Source: Holosporales bacterium
GTDB lineage: Bacteria; Pseudomonadota; Alphaproteobacteria; RUG11792
Reading direction: 5' to 3'
Assembly (NCBI GenBank): GCA_031281515.1
Contig: JAITFF010000059.1
Location: 1-5,049, forward strand
Length of the DNA: 5,049 nt
Below, one piece after another: positions 1 to 5,049 of this stretch. A program made the position numbers and the translations under genes. A model generated the notes under the pieces. The model made no database searches. It was not told the origin of the DNA and worked only from the letters and a program-made list of their open reading frames with translations. How positions within the stretch are numbered: the first letter of the stretch is position 1; every line of letters begins with the position of its first letter.

Positions 1-57
1 CGAATAAACCGAAGTGATGCTTGCGGCAGTCAGGGTCTCATTGCGGTTGCCACACAT
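1..57 (-). CDS. Possible 5' end of a gene leaving the window (19 codons)
   Basis: An ATG at 57-55 on the minus strand opens a frame of 19 codons that is still open at the window edge. It reads MCGNRNETLTAASITSVYS. The codon just before the ATG is a TGA in the same frame, so the frame cannot start further upstream. No convincing Shine-Dalgarno sequence stands right before this ATG; the good AGGAG lies about 32 bases upstream and serves a different ATG at 83. The peptide is too short for me to assign a family. It lies in the same direction as the phosphodiesterase gene, 231 bases downstream of it. The frame could be a real gene start, the continuation of the short ORF at 83 after a frameshift, or chance. 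Confidence 0.3.
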   Translation of the reverse strand, partial: MCGNRNETLTAASITSVYS

Positions 58-83
58 TCATCTGATCTTGGTGAAATTCCCAT
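30..83 (-). CDS. Possible 17-codon leader ORF with strong ribosome binding site
   Basis: The ATG at 83-81 (minus) is preceded by AGGAG at 94-90 with a six-base spacing, which is a near-ideal ribosome binding site. The frame reads MGISPRSDECVATAMRP and stops at TGA (32-30). It overlaps, in another frame, the possible gene start at 57. The start and the stop regions are complementary: GAGTCTCAT around the ATG can pair with ATGAGACCC just before the stop (plus-strand arms 33-41 and 82-90). It could be a leader peptide, or the true start of a gene disturbed by a frameshift. A peptide this short can also arise by chance. Confidence 0.25.
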   Translation of the reverse strand: MGISPRSDECVATAMRP

Positions 84-288
84 GAGACTCTCCTATTCGT
101 GCCGGCCTTTCCTAACCAGGGGATTCTGCTGATTCTGAGAATCCCTAGAGCCAACGGAGATCCTTAATGGGAGCTCCAGGTGGAATGTTTAACCCCACCT
201 TTGGGCCCGCGCGGAGCGACCCGTCTCTCCGTATATTCGTAGCGCTCCATTGGTCTACTTTGCCTTCCGAACGTTCTGAAAACAGGGT
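58..288. other. GC-rich, hairpin-rich spacer without a recognised gene
   Basis: This stretch lies between the phosphodiesterase stop and the possible gene start at 57. It is visibly richer in G and C than the other spacer at 1753-1909, especially at 201-232. It holds several inverted repeats: 120-127 with 138-145 (8 bp), 178-183 with 195-200 (6 bp), and two alternatives sharing 212-218, namely 212-216 with 227-231 and 213-218 with 243-248. I compared it by eye with tRNA, 5S, SRP, RNase P, tmRNA and TPP-riboswitch core motifs and found no match. It may be the structured 3' UTR of the phosphodiesterase gene, a leader for the next gene, or a small RNA. Confidence 0.4.
120..145. repeat. Inverted repeat GGGATTCT / AGAATCCC
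   Basis: GGGATTCT at 120-127 pairs perfectly with AGAATCCC at 138-145 across a ten-base loop; a G-T pair can add a ninth step. The loop repeats GATTCTG, giving a tandem copy with a period of nine bases. No T-run follows on either strand, so this is not a standard intrinsic terminator. It may be an RNA hairpin in a leader or a 3' UTR. Confidence 0.45.
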
Positions 289-1752
289 TTATTCTTCGAA
301 TACATCCAACACTTTCCCGCCTGAGCAATGGAAATCAAGACCCAGTACGTGTACCAAGGTCGGAGCGATGTCAACTCCATTCATATCCCCACTCTCATAG
401 CCCCTCTTAATCCCTGGCCCCCATATCGCGAATGTGGTTAGATTGCCTCTGGGATCTTGGCCGTGCTGTGCCTTAAAATATATTTTCCGATCTCGCTTAA
501 TGTCTCCGGATAGGTTCAGGTTATGGACAAACATAACTCCCGGAACGGCTGTACATGCCAGATCATATTGCGTTCCAGCATGCAATGAATCTAATTCGCT
601 CCAATCGAGAATTCGCTCAATTCCGAACGCATCCTGATTTTGTTGCAATAATTCCATCACTCTGGATTTTGTGGACCTTTTCTTGTCGGCAATATGAATC
701 AAGAATGATTTCCCAACTGATTCTCCATAGGCGGAGCATGAGATTACCTTCCTCCCGGCAACACTGATTAATCCATTTCGCCAAAATAAATTATTTAAAT
801 AAACGTATCTGTCGATATCGAATATTAAATGGTCAGACATCAGGCTAAACACCGTGTCTTCGTACGTGCCAGCCATTCTTGATGCCCTAATGAGGCGCTC
901 TAGGTGCTCTGTATATCGCACCAATGTTGACCCTGCCTGAGGAGACCGAGTACCAAAACAGTGAGAGGCAAGATCGTATCCAACTTGCTGTACACACACA
1001 AAATGTGCCCTATGATTCAATATTACATCCTCTGCGGCAGATACATACCCGTCATCCAATAGTCGAACTATCATTTCCGGTGAAGTATAAGTTGACGGTG
1101 CCAACAAAGTTTGACGAATCATTGCTGGAATCATGTGTTTCAATGCGAATACAGTCGACATTTTTTTAAAAATGCCACCGGCAATTCCAGCATCTCTGGT
1201 ACATGTCATATCGCCTATGTTGTAGCTAATGTGAGGATCCTGGTGAGTTGTACAGAAGCCGAAAGATCCAGTGGTGAGTCCGCGCCTGAACGCCGCATCG
1301 GTGAGTTTTTTACTCTTACAATCAACCCTGTTGTTTACGGCTGCATTAGATGTTACGGAACACTGATCGACGAATAGAATATCATCTAATGATTGTTCAA
1401 ATACCGTGTAAATTCCATGTCTTTCCGGATATTCCCCTGTTAAAGTCGATGCATGCATTGTCGATGTTTGTGCCGGAAATGTCCCAAGCATCCGGGATGA
1501 AATAGCGCCACTACTTACAGCCTCGTTAATCATCGGGGAACTAGCCCTGATTTCTTCGAATTGTTCCGGGCTGATAGCGTCCAGATTGATGAAAATAACG
1601 TGCTTCGCCTTTTCTTGACCGGTCCATCTAGGAGTCCGAGCAACGACCTGATAAGAATCCAATGCATTGTTAAAAGCATGCGGAACATCTTGAATGAGGA
1701 ATTGAGCAGTACCTATAAGTAATTTAGCCGTCGAATACATAAGACTCGACAT
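289..1752 (-). CDS. Type I phosphodiesterase / nucleotide pyrophosphatase-like enzyme (alkaline phosphatase superfamily)
   Basis: The protein has 487 residues. The catalytic domain starts near residue 50 and carries the complete two-metal set of the type I phosphodiesterase/nucleotide pyrophosphatase family: D58 (FINLDAI), nucleophile T96 (FPAQTSTMH, followed by LTGEYPERHGI), D260 and H264 (GYDLASH), D307 and H308 (SDHL) and H430 (QHGQDP). The family motif GPGIKRG lies at 445-451 and a DIAPTLVHVLG segment at 461-471. It should therefore be an active Zn-type hydrolase of phosphodiester or phosphate-monoester bonds; its substrate cannot be read from sequence. The SDHG motif is altered to SDHL. 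The N-terminal 49 residues have only a mildly hydrophobic stretch (residues 9-20) and no clear cleavage site, so export is uncertain. The ATG at 1752 has a weak GGGA seven bases upstream; the ATG four codons later is an alternative. It is divergent from the cysteine-rich gene. Confidence 0.88.
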   Translation of the reverse strand: MSSLMYSTAKLLIGTAQFLIQDVPHAFNNALDSYQVVARTPRWTGQEKAKHVIFINLDAISPEQFEEIRASSPMINEAVSSGAISSRMLGTFPAQTSTMHASTLTGEYPERHGIYTVFEQSLDDILFVDQCSVTSNAAVNNRVDCKSKKLTDAAFRRGLTTGSFGFCTTHQDPHISYNIGDMTCTRDAGIAGGIFKKMSTVFALKHMIPAMIRQTLLAPSTYTSPEMIVRLLDDGYVSAAEDVILNHRAHFVCVQQVGYDLASHCFGTRSPQAGSTLVRYTEHLERLIRASRMAGTYEDTVFSLMSDHLIFDIDRYVYLNNLFWRNGLISVAGRKVISCSAYGESVGKSFLIHIADKKRSTKSRVMELLQQNQDAFGIERILDWSELDSLHAGTQYDLACTAVPGVMFVHNLNLSGDIKRDRKIYFKAQHGQDPRGNLTTFAIWGPGIKRGYESGDMNGVDIAPTLVHVLGLDFHCSGGKVLDVFEE

Positions 1753-1820
1753 ATTATTGTCCCAACAAATAGGATGATTTCATCAAGTATGAACAAAAAA
1801 GAAAAAAGAATAGTTAACGC

Positions 1821-1840
1821 TTAGGAAATAATTTTCCTTA
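1821..1840. promoter_or_regulatory. Palindrome, possible operator
   Basis: TTAGGAAATAATTTTCCTTA is an imperfect 20-base palindrome; the core AGGAAA (1823-1828) and TTTCCT (1833-1838) are perfectly complementary around TAAT. It ends directly against the TTGACA hexamer at 1841, where a regulator bound to it could affect transcription. No T-run follows to make it a terminator. The regulator is unknown. Confidence 0.3.
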
Positions 1841-1869
1841 TTGACATTAGTGATTTATTAACTTTTTAC
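1841..1869 (+). promoter_or_regulatory. Candidate promoter for the cysteine-rich protein gene
   Basis: A perfect -35 hexamer TTGACA lies at 1841-1846. The -10 position at a 17-base spacing holds TTTTAC (1864-1869), which is a poor match to TATAAT. The better TATTAT at 1904-1909 is too far away to pair with it. On the minus strand, TTGTGA with a 17-base spacer and TTAATA (about 1884 down to 1856) is a weak candidate for the phosphodiesterase gene. Both are by-eye guesses. Confidence 0.22.
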
Positions 1870-1953
1870 CTAAAGAATTCACAAAATATATCTAATAAAA
1901 TGATATTATATGATAAGTCGCCGAGTGAACTTCGCGACAAATCGACTAAATTT

Positions 1954-1960
1954 GGGGAGG
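1954..1960 (+). promoter_or_regulatory. Ribosome binding site that fixes the start at 1970
   Basis: GGGGAGG ends at 1960, nine bases before the ATG at 1970. It is the best Shine-Dalgarno match near this gene. The upstream in-frame ATG at 1910 has only AT-rich sequence before it. This site, together with the signal peptide that follows 1970, argues for the shorter protein. Confidence 0.7.
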
Positions 1961-1969
1961 AAAGAAGAC

Positions 1970-2998
1970 ATGCGATTATTATGTTTGTGCAGTGCAGTTC
2001 TAACGATCCTGCATTGCAGTAGTATATGTGGGGCGAGCTGTGATTGTCCGGGAGGAATACAATTTAGTTTTGAGCCAGCCACTGGAAAGGTGCTTGTGTG
2101 TAATGGCCATGCGGGTAATGGATGCTCCTGTGACCTAGGAAGGAGGTTGCAAGATCTATTGAGTGATTCCGACACAAGCATAGGGGTGTTTTTAAAAATA
2201 ACTACGGAACAAATATGTTCTTGGATGACGCAGGTTCCCATTCAAGGTCAAGAACAGCTGAAGCAATCCTTAAAGGAGCTACTTGCCAGGAATTGCCACG
2301 GCATTAACCTAATATTCCGGCCTTCGCCCATTCCTGACGGGCTGTGCGTAGCCGAAAGGTATAAATACCTGATGACTCACTTGCCGATTGGGAACTGGTT
2401 CCCGCACTATCTCTGCATTGTTAAAACACCCCTCAACGACTTGTTCGAAAGATTTTCTTACGTTCTGTCTGGCAGGCTCTATTACCTATCCCCAGATAAG
2501 ACGGAAAACCCGGACAATCCTGACAATTTTATCAAGGAGCTAGGAGATGCAAAAGAGAGGGCACAAGCCTCGTTCGATGGTATCAAAGCTAAAATCCTGA
2601 AGAAATCCCCTAATCTTGAAGACGTATTTGAAAAATTGGAAGACTGTGAGGATATGACCCTCGAAAAGGTTATGAAACTGAGCCGTGCTCAAGGGCTGCA
2701 GGTCCATTCTGCGAAATGTTCAATGCAGCACCTGTATTCCCTGAACGCATTTGCTCAACAATTGAATGTGCATATCACTCTATTGGAAGAAGCAATTGAG
2801 AAACAGGACAGTATCTTCTGCGTTGTAAGGAAAGTTATCAGTAGATTCAACCCTAATCAGATACAAAAAGTCTCAGGAAGATACCTCAAATTACTGGAGG
2901 AAATTATCCAGATAAAACCCTTAATCGAGCCCGAAACCGCCGCATGGGCTATGCAGTATCCCGGTGGAATTAGATCCGTCATAAAGGTGTTTGATTAA
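1970..2998 (+). CDS. Unrecognised cysteine-rich, probably secreted protein
   Basis: I do not recognise this 342-residue protein. The frame is open from 1910, but the start at 1970 is preferred: it has a strong ribosome binding site and begins with a signal-peptide-like segment, MRLLC then a hydrophobic core to about residue 20, with a plausible signal peptidase I site after CGA (residue 22). No good lipobox is seen. The mature part has twelve cysteines (24, 26, 44, 52, 54, 83, 109, 126, 149, 226, 250, 284), nine of them in the first half, including CDC and CSC pairs. The even number suits disulfide bonding in the periplasm or outside the cell. Residues 185-315 are charged and probably helical; an NPDNPDN stretch lies near 180-186. 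The gene is divergent from the phosphodiesterase and its stop overlaps the SemiSWEET stop. Function is unknown; an exported host-interaction or envelope protein is one possibility. Confidence 0.7.
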   Translation: MRLLCLCSAVLTILHCSSICGASCDCPGGIQFSFEPATGKVLVCNGHAGNGCSCDLGRRLQDLLSDSDTSIGVFLKITTEQICSWMTQVPIQGQEQLKQSLKELLARNCHGINLIFRPSPIPDGLCVAERYKYLMTHLPIGNWFPHYLCIVKTPLNDLFERFSYVLSGRLYYLSPDKTENPDNPDNFIKELGDAKERAQASFDGIKAKILKKSPNLEDVFEKLEDCEDMTLEKVMKLSRAQGLQVHSAKCSMQHLYSLNAFAQQLNVHITLLEEAIEKQDSIFCVVRKVISRFNPNQIQKVSGRYLKLLEEIIQIKPLIEPETAAWAMQYPGGIRSVIKVFD

Positions 2999-3291
2999 TC
3001 GGAACGGTCGTAGCGATATTTCTGCCAAATTGAAATACATGCTACGACCGTGCCAAAAATATTACTCAAAACAACGTATCTGTCTCCCCTCATATAGAAC
3101 AATCCGTATACAGCCCAGGATACAGAGCATATGAGGCAATTCAACAGCATCGCCATAGAAATATCATTGGTCGATTTCGTCTTAAAGGATTTATAGACCT
3201 GAGGGACCATCCCGACAACCGTCGTAATCGAAGCGATTCCTCCTAAAAAATTTTCCCAGAAAACCATCTTCCTGAAATAAGTAAAAATCAC
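2995..3291 (-). CDS. SemiSWEET-type small sugar transporter (PQ-loop family)
   Basis: This 98-residue membrane protein has the three-helix layout of bacterial SemiSWEETs, which form homodimers in the inner membrane and let sugars pass down a gradient. Helix 1 is about residues 12-32 and ends in the PQ motif (VPQ, P30-Q31), followed by the basic loop KSFKTKSTNDIS. Helix 2 is about 46-67 with W59 (SWAVYG), and helix 3 is about 72-89 with N77 (SNIFG); a Trp and an Asn at these places line the sugar pocket in the family. The sugar cannot be told from sequence. The GTG start at 3291 overlaps the rpsA stop as GTGA, which favours translational coupling. An ATG at 3267 (90 residues, the usual family length) with AGGAAG directly before it is an alternative. 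The stop overlaps that of the convergent gene. Confidence 0.85.
   Translation of the reverse strand: MIFTYFRKMVFWENFLGGIASITTVVGMVPQVYKSFKTKSTNDISMAMLLNCLICSVSWAVYGLFYMRGDRYVVLSNIFGTVVACISIWQKYRYDRSD
3004..3051. repeat. Long inverted repeat at the convergent gene junction
   Basis: ACGGTCGTAGC at 3004-3014 pairs perfectly with GCTACGACCGT at 3041-3051, an 11-bp stem that a G-T pair at 3015/3040 can extend to 12; the loop is 24 bases. It starts six bases after the stop of the plus-strand gene and lies inside the last codons of the SemiSWEET gene. Neither side has a T-run, so it is not a standard intrinsic terminator, but it is well placed to end or protect the 3' ends of both convergent transcripts. 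Confidence 0.6.
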
Positions 3292-5003
3292 TCTTTATTC
3301 TGAGAATCTCCTCTTTCCTTCATCGCGACCTCAAGAATATCACCGAGCCTCGCACCACTTTCTGGGGCTGAGCCAAATCGCTCGAGATCTTCCTTTTCCT
3401 GCTTGAGTTCAAGCCCCTTGATCGATAGGCTAACGACCCTGGCAACTTTATCTACTCCCAGGACCATGGCCTCAACCTTTTCACCAACAGAAAGGGCCTC
3501 CGATTTCTGATTCATCCTATCACTCGAAATATTTTCTTTCCTGATAAATCCTGGAAGTCCATTTTCCAGGACGACGGCGACCCCAGTAGCCTGGATCTCC
3601 TTAACCGTTGCCGAAACCGTTTCCCCTTTCTGGTCATTCATCCTTTCAATTCCAGCACAGGGATCGCTCTCGAGCTGCTTAATCCCTAGGCTAATCCTCT
3701 CCTTCTCAGGATTGACGTCCAGGACGATAACTTCGATACTCTGCCCTTTCTGCAATTCCTTGGACTTGTCATCTTTGGACCCAGAATTCCACGAGACATC
3801 GGAAATATGAACCATTCCGTCCAACAGATCAGTTACCCCAACAAAAATCCCGAATTCAGTAATGTTCTTGACGACGCCCTCCAATTTGGTGCCAACCGGA
3901 TGTGTCTCAGCAAACTGTTTCCACGGATTTTCTTGGCACTGCTTAAGCCCGAGACTGATCTTCCTCTTCGCTGGGTTTACATCCAATACAACGACCTCAA
4001 CCTCATCTCCGATTGAAACTAACTTACTGGGGTGAACATTCTTCCTGAGCCAACTGAGCTCAGTCATATAGATCATACCTTCTATGCATTCTTCCAGTAT
4101 AACGAACGCACCATAATCCGTAACATTCGATATTACTCCTTTGTAGCGATTACCGATGATATACCTCTCTTCGACGCCTTCCCACGGTGTCTTCACAAGC
4201 TGTTTCATCCCGAGAGATATCCTACCGGTATCCTTGTTGAACTTCAGAACCTGGACCTGAACACTATCGCCAACCTTGACCATCTCAGATGGAGATGCAA
4301 CCCTTTTCCATGACATGTCGGTGACGTGCAGCAGCCCGTCGATACCACCAATATCTACGAAAACGCCGTAATCCGTGGTATTTTTAACGGTACCCTGAAT
4401 TATCATCCCTTCCTCAAGTTTCGAAATGATTTCTGATCTAACTTCGTTTCGTGCGGCCTCTAAGACCGCCCTTCTCGAGACGACTATGTTGTTACGCGTC
4501 TTATCCATCTTGAGGACTTTAAATGGCTGCGGGACGTTCAGAAGTGGCGTAATATCTTTCACAATTCTGAGGTCAACCTGACTGCCTGGTAGGAACGCCG
4601 TCGTCCCAGAAATGTCGACAGAAAACCCGCCGTTAGTCCTACCCATTATGAATCCCTCTACTACAGCCCCGCTTTCCATATGGGATTCGATCTTCTTCCA
4701 GACGGCCTCTCTCCTTGCCTTTTCTATGCTCAAGATAGGCTCCCCATTCCTATCCTCAAAGCGCTCTACAAAGACCTCGAGAGTATCCCCAACGGAAATG
4801 GTATCGACTCCCTTCAGAGCTTTGATATCGTTAATGCCTAGGAGTCCCTCCGCCTTAAGACCGACGTCTACAATGGCGTAATCATTCCTAATGGCAACGA
4901 TCGTGCCGGTAACGACCTTACCCTCGATCGCATCATCTCCGAAACTAGACTCATCTAGGAGGTTAGCAAAACTCAATTTCTCACTGGATTGGTTAGAGCT
5001 CAT
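3288..5003 (-). CDS. rpsA: 30S ribosomal protein S1
   Basis: S1 binds mRNA and brings it to the 30S subunit for translation initiation. This 571-residue protein has six S1 (OB-fold) repeats at about 27-95, 113-178, 198-268, 283-355, 372-442 and 459-529. Repeats 3 to 5 are the most typical, with DYGVFVDIGG, DYGAFVILEE and EFGIFVGVTD followed by LHVTDMSW-type segments; repeats 1 and 2 are divergent, as in other S1 proteins where they dock on the ribosome. The FANLLDES start and the tail from SGARLGDIL to the end are of the alphaproteobacterial kind. The ATG at 5003 is chosen because homologues begin here and GGTGA lies just before it. The frame stays open upstream to the window edge, but a TTG at 5024 would sit within the poly-T of a hairpin. 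The stop overlaps the SemiSWEET start. Confidence 0.96.
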   Translation of the reverse strand: MSSNQSSEKLSFANLLDESSFGDDAIEGKVVTGTIVAIRNDYAIVDVGLKAEGLLGINDIKALKGVDTISVGDTLEVFVERFEDRNGEPILSIEKARREAVWKKIESHMESGAVVEGFIMGRTNGGFSVDISGTTAFLPGSQVDLRIVKDITPLLNVPQPFKVLKMDKTRNNIVVSRRAVLEAARNEVRSEIISKLEEGMIIQGTVKNTTDYGVFVDIGGIDGLLHVTDMSWKRVASPSEMVKVGDSVQVQVLKFNKDTGRISLGMKQLVKTPWEGVEERYIIGNRYKGVISNVTDYGAFVILEECIEGMIYMTELSWLRKNVHPSKLVSIGDEVEVVVLDVNPAKRKISLGLKQCQENPWKQFAETHPVGTKLEGVVKNITEFGIFVGVTDLLDGMVHISDVSWNSGSKDDKSKELQKGQSIEVIVLDVNPEKERISLGIKQLESDPCAGIERMNDQKGETVSATVKEIQATGVAVVLENGLPGFIRKENISSDRMNQKSEALSVGEKVEAMVLGVDKVARVVSLSIKGLELKQEKEDLERFGSAPESGARLGDILEVAMKERGDSQNKE

Positions 5004-5022
5004 ATTCACCCGAATTGCTTGC

Positions 5023-5044
5023 AAAAAAACCGGCCCACCCGGGC
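5023..5044 (-). terminator. Hairpin plus seven T, terminator or attenuator upstream of rpsA
   Basis: On the minus strand a GC-only hairpin is followed by TTTTTTT (5029-5023). Two foldings compete: CCGG at 5042-5039 with CCGG at 5033-5030, abutting the T-run, or GCCC at 5044-5041 with GGGC at 5036-5033. The stems are short (4 bp), which lowers confidence. The T-run ends 19 bases before the rpsA ATG, leaving no room for a promoter in between, so it would act in the rpsA leader or end an upstream gene with rpsA read through. Confidence 0.4.
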
Positions 5045-5049
5045 AATGT

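Larger units (their letters stand above)
1753..1909. other. AT-rich divergent intergenic region
   Basis: This spacer separates the start of the phosphodiesterase gene (minus) from the secreted-protein gene (plus) and must hold the promoters of both unless either is read through from outside. It is very AT-rich, with an A-tract AAAAAAGAAAAAAGAA at 1795-1810, a 20-base imperfect palindrome at 1821-1840 and a TTGACA hexamer at 1841-1846. No gene is visible in it. The plus-strand transcript would continue to 1969 before the chosen start codon. Confidence 0.6.

Noticed and set aside
1..132. Plus-strand frame open from the window edge for 43 codons, ending at TGA 130-132
   Set aside because: The residues show no recognisable motif, and an open stretch this short at an edge is common by chance. 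The sequence to the left would be needed to support a gene end.
118..180. TPP riboswitch-like string (CTGAGA followed by CCCT) on the plus strand
   Set aside because: The second conserved half of the TPP aptamer, with its CCTGATCTGG-like and TAATGCC-like parts, is missing, and no thiamine gene lies downstream on that strand.
167..400. 77-codon plus-strand ORF
   Set aside because: Its second third is antisense to the end of the phosphodiesterase gene, its peptide has no motif, and no ribosome binding site precedes it.
1906..2241. 111-codon minus-strand ORF opposite the cysteine-rich gene
   Set aside because: It is antisense to a frame with a signal peptide and a good ribosome binding site, and its own peptide has low-complexity Pro/Leu/His composition with no motif.
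131..3308. ATTCTGAGAATC shared by 134-144 region and 3297-3308
   Set aside because: A 12-base near-palindrome found twice, once in a spacer and once in coding DNA at the rpsA end, is too short to claim as a repeat family without a genome-wide count.
5003..5024. TTG at 5024 as the rpsA start
   Set aside because: It would place the ribosome binding region inside the hairpin and T-run, and the seven extra residues do not fit the usual S1 N-terminus; the ATG at 5003 does.

Overview
This window looks like part of an alphaproteobacterial chromosome of moderate GC with AT-rich spacers. The best clue is ribosomal protein S1: an N-terminus with the FANLLDES type of motif and a glycine/serine-bearing tail ending in LGDIL, both typical of Alphaproteobacteria. 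The compact gene packing, an orphan cysteine-rich secreted protein and the AT-rich divergent spacer would suit a reduced, possibly host-associated lineage such as Rickettsiales or Holosporales. That placement is inference; the sequence does not settle the genus.

Layout from left to right. Positions 1-57 (minus) may hold the first 19 codons of a gene that leaves the window, overlapped by a 17-codon ORF with a good ribosome binding site. Positions 58-288 are a relatively GC-rich, hairpin-rich spacer with no gene I can name. Positions 289-1752 (minus) encode a type I phosphodiesterase/nucleotide pyrophosphatase-like enzyme with its whole metal site intact. Positions 1753-1969 are an AT-rich divergent spacer with a palindrome and a TTGACA box. 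Positions 1970-2998 (plus) encode an unrecognised, probably exported protein with twelve cysteines after its signal peptide. Positions 2995-3291 (minus) encode a SemiSWEET-type small sugar transporter, and 3288-5003 (minus) encode ribosomal protein S1 (rpsA). A hairpin followed by seven T sits just upstream of rpsA at the right edge.

How the genes relate: rpsA and the SemiSWEET gene overlap by four bases (GTGA) and are almost certainly one transcript, so a sugar transporter gene is coupled to a core translation gene. The secreted-protein gene runs into the SemiSWEET gene tail to tail with overlapping stop codons (TTAA), and a long inverted repeat lies at that junction inside the SemiSWEET 3' end. 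The phosphodiesterase and secreted-protein genes are divergent and may share control elements. There is no direct evidence that they work together. No CRISPR array, insertion sequence, tRNA or rRNA was seen.
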